NCBI GenBank assembly: GCA_036872755.1
Contig: JAVHNS010000005.1
Coordinates: forward strand, 806,001-870,000
Reading direction: 5' to 3'
Length of the DNA: 64,000 nt
Source of the DNA: Orbilia blumenaviensis
Taxonomy: Eukaryota > Ascomycota > Orbiliomycetes > Orbiliales > Orbiliaceae
Shown: piece after piece, positions 1 through 10,273 of the stretch
Layout: the number at the start of each line of letters is the position of its first letter
Position numbering within the stretch: position 1 is the stretch's first letter
Position numbers and translations under genes: made by a program
The notes under the pieces: generated by a model
What the model saw: only the letters and a program-made list of their open reading frames with translations
Databases searched by the model: none
What the model was told of the DNA's origin: nothing

Positions 1-839
1 GTTAGCACGATCGCTGAGTTAGCGGCCGTTTATTGTAAACTATAAAAAAAAGTCCAATGTTTCAGGGTTCACGAACACATACGACATACGAACTACGGTG
101 TACGAGACCGCTCCGCATGCTCTGCTCATTTTATTTATAATATTCACCTCGACCGTTGGAATGCGCTTTATCGAGATCGCATTCTCCGATGTTCTATTTA
201 AGCGTTCCGAAGGGCCTATCAAGAAGACAGGTTAATCGCTAAAAATTCACAGTTGGCGGCGCCAATAAAAAACATGGGCGCAGTCTTGCTATCAGCGCAG
301 TAAAAAAGGATCAGGACCGCATCCTGCTGACAACTGACAGCAGGGGAGGAAAAGACGAAAAACGATTAGAATAAAACGATATAAAGGAACCCTTGAAACG
401 CCAGACACAGTATCACGCAGGTAAGCATTAGGTGACCTAAAACGCCAGGTCTTAAATTCCAGCGCTGCCACCGTCCAGAAACAAAAATAAAAAGGGACTT
501 CGCAATTGATCCTGATGACGAAAGATCAGGCAAAAACAGCTTTTTGTAGGATAGCTAAACGCCGGAGAGTGGTTAGGGGATGGACAAAGGGAAAAGTAAG
601 TATAAGCATGATGCTCTATGTGAGCTTAGCAAAGGAGTTTCTAGAAATGTAGGCTATACTTCGGAGGCGTATAAATATCATCATAACGAAGGTTTAGGGC
701 CCAGCTTATGGTAAGGGTTAAAGGAGCCACGTTAGAGGGAAAGAGCTGCCAACCGTGTGATGTCACGAATACGAGATTAGACATTACCGCAAAGGTGCGA
801 TACTATCATACTATCGAGCCGGCTCGATGTCGCTAACGC
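1..839. other. gene-free stretch at left edge
   Basis: I see no convincing coding region. The only open frames are about 60 codons, with no family resemblance and no splice-consistent continuation. It is the 3' side of the minus-strand gene that ends at 840. Confidence 0.5.
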
Positions 840-1967
840 TCATGCCGACTCTTCTTCAATCTCGACGATCTTCGACTTGACTTCTCTTTTCTCACCCTCC
901 CTTGGCATCGTAACCTCTGTCCTCAGTTGTTCTTTCGCAACAAGGACATCATCTTCCCATTCTGCATAGTCGAGATTGCCTCGCTTCATGAAGAGGTTTT
1001 CCGAGTTAAATACAAAGTTATCTAAACCTCGGACTTTTCTCATTTCATCAAGCATGCAAAGTCTCCAGACCCTGGTCGTTCTGATGGATATATTCTCTCC
1101 AGAAGCGTGGAACCGCAAGTCCTTCAAACCAGTCATTTCCTCGGATATGATTCGCCAAACTTCCTTCCACGTCTTATTATCGTACGGGGGGTATAGCGGT
1201 ATCTTCCGTGACGGCTTACGCTCGGAAACGAATTGCTCAAAGTGCGTGACTTGATGGGAGATCTGGAGATGTTTGATGAGTCCGAAATGTCGCGGGGATA
1301 TCGAATTGCGGAGGTGAATCAACATGTCTATTCTATTGAGACAGAACATGTTTGTGGAGTATAGGAAGTCCGATGCCTCGAGGTAGATCCGACGGCAACT
1401 AAGAATCGGACCGCCGGTATGGGATGCGAACAGGGCAAGCTTCTCGACACGCTCTGGGTCCTCGTATGTGCTGGCGCGATTATACTCCAAGGGGAGACAG
1501 ACACGGCTATGATCACAGCCTGTTTCGGGACCAGCAGGCCAGAGTCTCATCTCAGAGGACGGGAGAAAAGGCTCGGAGCAGCGAACATGGCTTAGTGAGT
1601 TCTTGGTGTTGATCAGGTGGAGTGTGTTACCGCCAAGGGCGTATTTGTATATGAGATTCCGTATCTCTCCCGGAAGTTGGAGGAGTCTGGATTTTAATTG
1701 ACGGTCCGGAGTACCGATTTTTATGGCGTCCGGTTCCTTTTTGGAGATGAGAGGGAAATTGATTTTCGGTTTCTTTGGTTCAGGAGGGGCCAGCGATTTT
1801 CGAATCTTGTATTTCTTGCGTTCCTTGTATATTTTCTTTTGGACTTTGGTCTCGTCCCTTGCTAGTTCCCATAATGCCTCCCCAGAAATCCAAACGAGAC
1901 CAAATGGAACAAATATACAGAACCCGATCGCATTAATGACCTTCCTTGTCCGGGTTCGCCTAACCAT
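840..1967 (-). CDS. DUF7730-like hypothetical protein
   Basis: Single-exon gene of 375 residues starting at the ATG at 1967; the open frame continues upstream to about 2171 but has no ATG there. An N-terminal hydrophobic stretch (about residues 12-30) is followed by a Lys-rich basic segment. Then comes the motif LLQLPGEIRNLIYKYAL near residue 95, the hallmark of the large fungal DUF7730/F-box-like family (leucine-rich 'LPxEIRxxIY' start, then alternating helices). Later segments such as 'SCRRIYLEASDFLYS' (exported motif of the same family: old 'CRQIYxEA.. LYS') support this. The C-terminus is acidic (EEESA). The biochemical role of this family is unknown; members are often numerous in Leotiomycete genomes. 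The hydrophobic N-terminus is less usual and might anchor it in a membrane. No obvious partner gene lies nearby. Confidence 0.75.
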   Translation of the reverse strand: MVRRTRTRKVINAIGFCIFVPFGLVWISGEALWELARDETKVQKKIYKERKKYKIRKSLAPPEPKKPKINFPLISKKEPDAIKIGTPDRQLKSRLLQLPGEIRNLIYKYALGGNTLHLINTKNSLSHVRCSEPFLPSSEMRLWPAGPETGCDHSRVCLPLEYNRASTYEDPERVEKLALFASHTGGPILSCRRIYLEASDFLYSTNMFCLNRIDMLIHLRNSISPRHFGLIKHLQISHQVTHFEQFVSERKPSRKIPLYPPYDNKTWKEVWRIISEEMTGLKDLRFHASGENISIRTTRVWRLCMLDEMRKVRGLDNFVFNSENLFMKRGNLDYAEWEDDVLVAKEQLRTEVTMPREGEKREVKSKIVEIEEESA

Positions 1968-2980
1968 TGTGACGGGAGTGTGATGGTTCCCGTATGGACC
2001 GAACCTTGCTATGTATAGACCCTTGCTTGCCTGGCTAGCTGGTATCGGGATGTGAAACTGTCGCTGAATAAGAACGACAAGAAGAAGAAGCGATATGAAC
2101 TTTGAGTGTTGTAGCGAGTGAGATGTATTGATTTCGAAATGCCCCGAAACCTTGAGGTATATTTCCGACACAAAGAGAAACCACTAGAATATCATCTGTT
2201 TGGGAAACACGACCGAAAACCGAGGAGAAGAAACGAGAGGATGTATATAAAGTTAAGTATATAGGGACCAGGTCCGGTTTATACACTTATGCGATGAAGG
2301 CAGTTGCCGTTTTGAAGCCGAAGTGGGGTGCAGGCGTGTTAAATATGGTCAGAACCGGTTGATTCCTACTTGAGCGGCAGTGTGGAGCTGCACCGTAGCA
2401 AAATATCCCTGTCAGCCTGGCTGAGAGCCGGGTTGGCACGATTCTGGCCGTTTGTCTTGGGGTTGGGTTTCGTTCGTTCCAGCCCACCAGCCAGCCTGAT
2501 TGAACAGTCGTAGCGTAGCGGTGCTAGCCAGCAAAGTAACGAGAGTGCTTTAAGGGTGCTTGCTCCCGGTCCCCGCGAAAAACAGGATCGTTCAGAGACG
2601 GACAGGGGAGAGAATTTGAGAGGGAGAAAACAAGAGAGCGAGAGGATGTAACTTTTCAAGAAAGGAAAAAAAAAAGGACGGTCGGCTGTGTAGGTCGTGG
2701 TTTCGTGTGTTCGCGAATAAGATGGTCAAGAGTATACCAAGTATACAGTTCAGTGCCTAGCTTAGGCCGGCACTAAGAAGTGCTACTGGCGGGCAAGTAG
2801 TGTGATATGATATCCGTCCGTCAACTAGTTAGATAGCTAGAGCATGAGCAACTGGCAGACCAACAACGGGTGTACCTCAGCAGTAGCAGGGGTTGGTGCA
2901 GGAGTGGAGTACCATTTGGTATCCCTTTGGATGGCGAAGGGGACTGGGAATAACTCCGGACCAAATTGGTGGGAGACTAA

Positions 2981-3010
2981 CAGGCAGGCAGACAGAAAGA
3001 CAGACAGACC
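2981..3010. repeat. CAGA/GACA microsatellite
   Basis: Imperfect tandem CAGG/CAGA tetranucleotides; short-tandem-repeat DNA in the gene-free region. Confidence 0.8.
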
Positions 3011-3060
3011 GATAGAGAAAGCCGACCGGGGTGAGGAACGATGGAGTCGGATGGGAAGGC

Positions 3061-3095
3061 GATGGATTTGATGGATTTGATGGATGGATGGATGG
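3061..3095. repeat. GATT/TGGA microsatellite
   Basis: Imperfect GATTTGATG copies run into a perfect run of TGGA units. Confidence 0.8.
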
Positions 3096-5040
3096 TAAAA
3101 GATAGTTGGAGAAGGTAGAAGGTAGGGAGTTGTAAGGGGGTCGAAGAGAGAGAGAGCTCGATCGAGAGAGCCAGTTCGAGGTGGATTGAATTGCTTGAAA
3201 CGCGAGAGGCTGTGGAATCCAACAACGTTAACCGCCACCGACACTTTTAACCTACTTGACTACCTAACCTCTTACTTTCGTGGGACCCCAACGTATATGT
3301 ATTCGGAACATCAGCCGGTCTGCTTTTCTTCTTCTTAGTTCTTCTTCTTCAACGTTGATTGATCCAATCAATTCAATTCACTTCGTTCGCTGGGTAAAAT
3401 AACGCTACTGTTTTAGTACTTCCTTGCAGCATTAGTACTAAGTAGCACGAGTCGATATTTATAACTAAACTCCATTTGGGTGCGGCGTGTGGATCCTCTC
3501 CCTCATGGCTGGCCCCCCCATGGCACATGGCATATGGCATATGGTGACTACGGCCCAACAATGCATTTCATTCTATAGTTATCATGAATGGACGGTATCC
3601 AGATATCATAGACGCATATAACAATATTAATATTGAAAGTACTACTGATAAGTACCGAATCGAGTACTTAGTATGCGCACAAAATACCAACTGACAAACC
3701 ACTCGAGGATCAGGACGTCTATCGACTTTGACTCCGACTGCGCCGCCCTCTGGCTCGGCTTTTAAGGTCTGGGTAACCTCGAGCTCACTTGCCCAAGTAC
3801 TAGTATCTAGGTACTTCCATACTATAAAGCTTTCGAGAACCAGGATGGCCCCCATTTACTCGACAGTATGACCGCCCCTGTTTGTGGTTTGTCCAACCGG
3901 CCTGCTGCCACGTTTTGACCCTCTCCAGCCAATCCGGCTTGATATATTGCCCTAGCTCTGGCCTCGAACACTCACGCACGTTTCGAACGTTTCCCGATCA
4001 CGCAAAACGGACAAAGTACAGGACGAAAGAAATAAAGAAAGTTGGCGCACCAATTCAAGTTCCAAATCCCAAGATCAATATTTTTCGGAATTATGTATTT
4101 CCCGTACCATAGCCTCGCTCGAGCTCCAAAAGTGCAGGCAATATCCTTTCCAAATTAGTCAGTCTGGGGGTTCGTCTAAAACCTGATATTTTGGCCAATT
4201 ATATATTAACCCTTCACAAATAATATTCAACCCTCAAGTTCGGTTACATTGTGGGACGAAAGCCTTCTCGCAGGGCGAACATGACTCCATGTCTGTGGAT
4301 GTGGACGCCAAACGTGAAAATGGGCAACCAATACTACTATAGTATCTCAATAGTCCGCCTTTCGATTCCAGTCCAAGAATAGAGCTGCGGCGAATTCTTT
4401 CACCGTTTCTTGTGGCATGACTTATGATGAATACAAGATCACATCATTATGCATCGATATCACCAGTGACTGTATAGTATTATATTAACTGTCCCGTCCC
4501 GTACGTCTCCAAATCTCCATCCAAGTTGAAAATGCAATGCAGAGACAGGAACATGCGCCGCGACGACTGCGTCTACAAGAGGACGACAACGGAAACTACC
4601 GTACGCCCGATCATAATATGATTAACATTCATCATATCCTGCTTAACTTCCATGTCGCAAAAAAATAAAAAAGTGGCATGAGGCAGAAGCCAAGTCATCT
4701 TGGTCCCAATTCATTTGAGCCCAATACTGTGGTTCGATTAAATCCCGAGTGTGGCTTTGCGCGCAATTGCGTCGCATCATTATAAGAGAGCGAGCTCAAG
4801 AGAGGTCAAGAGTTTGGGATGGGTGGAGCTTGATGTGTTGCTATCAACCTGATAGCCAACACATGAACACAAAAATTTAAAACTGGACAATCATGATGGA
4901 CCGGACCCACATACAGCATGTTGAAGAGATATAGCATGTGTATATGTAGGACGGGTCGTGGTGGCATCATGGTCAAACCTGGCTATATGTTGTCACTGGG
5001 GTTCAGCGACTAAGCCATTGTTGAATTTCGTTCGGTTGGG

Positions 5041-5059
5041 TGCATGCATGCATGCATGT
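5041..5059. repeat. GCAT tetranucleotide repeat
   Basis: Self-complementary GCAT units in tandem. A second shorter run of the same unit occurs near 41324-41337. Confidence 0.8.
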
Positions 5060-6566
5060 ATATTCACCCAATCTTGTGCCTGAGGCTAGATAGATAGCTA
5101 CTGTGGTTCTAGTTTCGGAGTTAGCAAAAACCCTGGTGTAGATGTGCGGGTATACATGCATGCCGACGCTGATTCTGTGTGCTTAACGATATCATGATCT
5201 CAACTAATAGGCTAGTTATAGTTCTGGTGAGCTGGTCTCTCTCGTTAACTAAGCCTCCACGAAGTTTCGTAGTGAAAAATGCGGATTCGAGATATTGGCG
5301 CATAGTTCTACCAAAAGTTCGAACACCGCACCGCGGTACTGCGGTAGGCAGGCCGATCCCGGTCCCATGGGGAACCTTACCTGGGTTTCTGTTAGCAAAC
5401 CTTTTGGACCGTGGTTATCAAATTTGGGGTGGAAGGTGCCGGCGAGCTCTAATTGGACCCTCGCTACCGATCTATCAAGGCCTGATCCATCGACGCGACG
5501 TTAACGTTGTGGGAGGGTTGCAACGCTATCATGCTATTTATAATTTTAAATTTGTTTTATTATCTACAAGCTATTTACTTGGGCTACTTTGCATGATAAA
5601 TGAAGAATTTTTTGTACATATATACACGAGATCAGTTGTATATATACTACCTTGTATTGCCTTTGAAGATTATTTTTATAGGAAAAAAACAGTGCGAGGC
5701 AACAATAACGTTAACCTGACTTGAGAGATGGGGATTTGATACTGGTCAATGCAAAACTTGTCCTCTGTATATCCTTTTCTTTCATCATGACGTCAACACT
5801 AGATCGTATCGCTATGCCTTCAGAATCTAGCGAATCCGCGTGGATCGATTCCTATATAGCTGCAACGTAGTCTGGTGGTGTTACGTTATTGGCCAGTTAT
5901 TTTGCGCAATTGTATTGACAGTAGATCTCGGTTGCGGTGAATCCCCATAGGATATGCACCCTGTTATCGATCGAGCCGATATCGACATTGATAGCGGGCC
6001 GAATGTTAATATGTTCAGCCGCAACAGTTGCTTAAAGTTCAACACTTCATTTTCGGGTCAGCCAAGATCGCAGTCTATATATACGATACATATCAATCGG
6101 CGATATCTGTAGTTACAGATCATTTCTATATGAAGATAGCTACTTAAGCGGGGTAGAAGAGACGCCATTTTACCGGTCGCAGGAAAGCTCAATACAGTCT
6201 TTCGTCGAGTGTTCAATGCACCTGACTAATAACATCCCCCAATTAATTGCCAAACAATAGTAGAAAGTCAATTCAAGGCTGAAGAAACCAGCTGCAAGCC
6301 TCAAAAATATGCATTCTCTTGGCAACTATACTAGCTCCCCAGCTAATATAACACGCAGGATTTTGGAAACCATGGGATCACAATTAGTAGCCGGCCTCAC
6401 TTGCGATAAGGGACGTTCGCGTTCGCACTTTACTGAATTCATGAAGGGGGTTTTATAGGCAAATCTGACCCCTTTTATTTTCAATAGCTATGGGCTCCCC
6501 GCAATTGAATTCTGTCGCAGGAGAAAAAACTCGACTTCTGCTTCATGAATTCCCCCCGAACATGCG

Positions 6567-7647
6567 ATGGAAAACCGACATATCGCGATCCGGGCTTTGC
6601 TGCATCTCCTGCTCTTTTTCAATCTAACCCACGCAGCCAGCTTAGTCCTCCTCTCAAGAGACGGCAGCGGCTCCGTCCAAGGCTGGGAGGGCACAAGTTA
6701 CCAAGCGATCCGCTATGAACCTCTCTGCGGAAACCTAGGCACAGCGGACTACTACCGCCAGGTCTATGCCTTATCCCCATACTGCCAACCCGCAATCGAA
6801 GTCTTCACAAACATAACCGACTCCTTCGGTTTATACGACAACACCGGCGTCCGTCTCCGCGGTCCAGACGCCCGTATCGGTGCCGGCGTAGAATTGTGTG
6901 TATGTTTCGCATTGCAACAGATACAGGATAGAAACCTGGCCGGCGCGTTTTGTATATACGTAAATGGGAATGCGCAGGCTTATTTGGATGGTTCCATTGC
7001 GTTGAATTATAGACCTGGGTTGGATGCGAGTCGGGCGTTACCGATTTGTGGTGGTGGGTTTGATTTGGGAGCTGCGAGGGAAGCGTGGTCAAAAACGGCT
7101 GTTCAACCGCTGGCTAGTGAGGCGGAGAGGACTATTGGGGGGTCTGAGACGGCGACGGGGGGGTTGGCGCCATCGGGGCGGGGAGGTGTTGATACTCCGG
7201 TGACTAGAGTGGTTACGGAGACGGCGGTTTCGACTGCAGTCAGCGTTAGCACGTATTTTCCATCAGGTACGAATCACTATCCAGATCTGCGATATAATTG
7301 AGATCAACAAGGATCAGACTATTGTTGATCAAAATCTAACCTGAACCGCGCAATATCCAGTGGTACCATACACGGACTCAACAATCTACACTACAACTGG
7401 GACAGATGGAGTAGCGAGAACAGTTACATCCTCTTGGGTTACACAAATGCCAGTAGTCACTGTCTCCTCCGCGTCTGACAGCGAAGGATCCAGCCGAAAC
7501 GACAAAGTTACACTTGGGGTGGGGTTGGGATTGGGGATACCAGCCTTGATTTTGGTTGCCGCAGGTGTCTTTGTTGGGATTTCATTGCTGCGAAAAGGAC
7601 CTGAGCGGCATAAACAATCATCAGAGGAAGCAGGGATAGAAGGGTGA
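6567..7647 (+). CDS. secreted-type single-pass membrane protein with Thr/Val stalk
   Basis: Two exons, 6567-7266 and 7361-7647, joined by a phase-1 intron (GTACGA...CCAG); 328 residues. Residues 1-23 look like a signal peptide ending HAAS. An ectodomain with several Cys (for example PLCGNLG, YCQP, ELCVCF, AFCIY, PICGGG) runs to about residue 185. A Ser/Thr/Val-rich stalk follows (VTRVVTETAVSTAVSVSTYF). A clear transmembrane helix lies at about residues 283-310 and the cytosolic tail is short and charged (RKGPERHK). The architecture is that of fungal type I surface proteins, loosely like wall sensors, but I recognise no named domain. The Cys-containing ectodomain suggests disulfide-stabilised binding. 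Without the splice the frame would stop just after 7300 and lose the membrane anchor, which supports the intron. Confidence 0.8.
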
Positions 7648-10235
7648 TGCTCTGATATATACAGATTTGCAGGGAGGTTGTAAGGTTGGTCAATAGAATC
7701 ATGATATAATAGATACGTGTAAGGGACCCATAAACGTTATAAATTTACCAATACTTGTATATATTTCTTTATAGGTTTAGTGGGATTTAGCACGGCCGCT
7801 TAGCTACTGACGTTTAACTAACTTAATGATCTTCTTCAAGATACGCAATTACTTGGTATTCGGCCCGGAACAGAACTAAAAGTCGAGAGTCCTAGCCGGC
7901 CCGGTGCGGACTAAATTAAAGGGATCAAAAGAGGTATCACATATGCGCTCAAGGGGAAATATGGTTTGTAGCTGGTGGTAGTACAGAGTCCAGCGACTGT
8001 TTGAGTATATGTATCCAGCAAACTCCGTTTCCAAGGAGTCCTACATCCGCATGCATAGGAGATCCTTCTTCAACACAAACAAGAAGGGTGGAGACCAGTA
8101 GGAGATCGTGTCTGAGCAAGGAGCTTCTAGAATCAAGTTGAGGCGACTTTGTTGAGAACTTCTCAGAAGTGTCAACCCTGCGAGGGTTTACTGATATAGA
8201 AAGGCTTTAAGTTTACATTGGAACCGCCCACTTGATTAGACAACACCATATAGACTTGGTTGGATTATGGGACCGGCACATGGTGAAGCACGCGATAATA
8301 ATCTGTATTCACAACGCGCGACCATAGACTAGCGGCCACGCCGACTTACGAATTCAACATGTGTAACGTTATTGAAGGTTTCGGCAGGGTTACACAAGAA
8401 ACCCTAGCCAGTCAGCAATGGTACCATCCACTGTGAATTGTGTTGCTGCTCAAAACCCAACAAAGTATCCCAGTAAGGCTTGGTATCTTGGGATAGAACC
8501 TGGGTCTGAGCTTACTGGTACACAAATTTAATGATAGCTGTGACCTTTTTTGTAGCCATTGAGATCGGTAAAAATCGAAATTTAAGGGACAACTTTGAAA
8601 GAATATTACCCATATTTTCGATTGCTTATCCAAGGTCTAAGGTTATGGGGCTGGCCAGCGCTGCCAACACCAAAACGATGTTCAACTACCTGAATTCGAA
8701 TCATATCGCCTGAAAGTATTTGCAGTGGCCACGGCGGACCTAAAGGAATCATAGATTACTCACCTAATTGCTTCTCATATTTTTAGTTTCCCTGGATAAC
8801 GCCCATCTGGATACCCGATATATATTAATATTTTGGATAAACTCTGAAACCGAGCTCTTTTCACAGCTAGAGTTCTTTCTAGCTATGTTATCACGGACTA
8901 GTCTCTATTGAGGCATCAAAGCTCCGATACTCGCGTTTCAGGGCTACGGACCCTTTAAATATATTTTTGCGTATGGCTTCGCCTTCGCTCTTGAAACTAA
9001 GGTCTAGTTTCCTTTTGTATGCATATATGAGCCGCAAACCAACGCGACCTCGCATGGCCATGCTTTCTCCCGTGCTGACCCAAAATCCCCGCTCACTTCT
9101 TTTTGCGATCAGCAACTCAGTTTTTGTCTGAATGTTTTCGGTATCTACATATATATATGCAGCTTGCGCAACGGTGTGTTTCGGAGCCGCATATGTTTAT
9201 TGACAACCTCCTCAGCTTGGTGCTAAGAGTAGACCCCCCTGCATGCAGATGCTTATGCACGCCGCATGTCAGATCTCACACAACGGCCGGTGGGCTAGGA
9301 TTATTCAACACCCAAATTTAAAACGACCACACTTCCAACACATGGTTTGCTTACATGCTCTTTTCTGTGGGTTAGCGAGTGGTCTTTTGAACCTATGTGT
9401 GAACGGCGTTCTTTTAGAGGTAGCGTGGTTTAATTTGTGGCTTTGTTCTTGAGGCTACTAGTTCAAGGTGATCCTCGCTTCCGCTTTACCCCATCTCTTC
9501 ACGACCTGTCGTTTCAGGAAATGCAGGAACCAGTGGAATACTGTCTGTTCACCACCCATGGTGCCTGCAATCCATAGACATACATGATAATTAATTTCCC
9601 TCGGCGCCATGACTGTATTTTCTTGTCCAAAGATAACCGGTCCACACCAATATTCCTGTTCTTGCCTACATTGTATACTGAAGGCTTAGACGTAGACTAC
9701 GAGGAGCTAGAGAAGACCTGGTCTGCACCCCTAGTTATATCGAAGCATATTGTAATGGATACCGGCAGGTTGGATCCACCAAGTTGTCAGCACAGCTGCC
9801 TCTAGGTCGGCCCTCGTAGGACGTAGGGAACGAGAGGCAATGGGTCAATGCGTACGCAATATTCTGCTATCATATTCCTTCCTGAGCCTCATTGATGCGC
9901 CTAGGGTCCGGTACTAATGTGCCATATCTCTTGGCTGCAGTCATATAGGGGCATAGAATCAGTTGATACATTTATATACTGTGCCTTCCGCCGATCTTGT
10001 CTACTTCTTCTTTCCTCACCAGTCACTATCTCAATCGTTACGTCTTATCAATACTTGGCTTTTTGGTTTAAACACATAATTAAATTCGTTTCGTCACTCA
10101 TTTAACAATTTATTTCTTCGAAAACTTTCCCTTGTCGATTTTGTTGTCTTATAAACATATTTTATCTCGTTCTAACGATTTCTATTTAACCCCTGGATGG
10201 TATAATTATTATTAATAAGGTAACGGGCGGGCTTT
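7648..10235. other. gene-free region
   Basis: About 2.6 kb with only short open frames lacking family resemblance or plausible splicing. The right part is the upstream region of the multi-KR secreted protein. Confidence 0.5.
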
Positions 10236-10243
10236 TATAAAAG
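10236..10243 (+). promoter_or_regulatory. TATA-like element
   Basis: TATAAAAG lies 30-38 bp before the ATG at 10274. If used as a TATA box it would leave an extremely short leader, so either the leader is tiny or the element is fortuitous. Confidence 0.35.
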
Positions 10244-10273
10244 ACCACACGTTGTCTGGAGTTACATTTCACC

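Larger units (their letters stand above)
1968..6566. other. long gene-free region
   Basis: About 4.6 kb without a supportable gene. It contains low-complexity tracts (separate entries), AT-rich patches and several open frames of 60-180 codons that begin with non-ATG codons or have no family resemblance. The first kilobase probably includes the promoter and leader of the minus-strand gene ending at 1967. Confidence 0.5.

Noticed and set aside
2837..3244. 135-codon minus-strand frame and overlapping plus frame
   Set aside because: It lies over CAGA and TGGA microsatellites; the composition reflects the repeats. No family resemblance.
5179..5724. 181-codon plus-strand open frame
   Set aside because: No recognisable motif, AT-rich with non-coding composition, and no start context or splice continuation.
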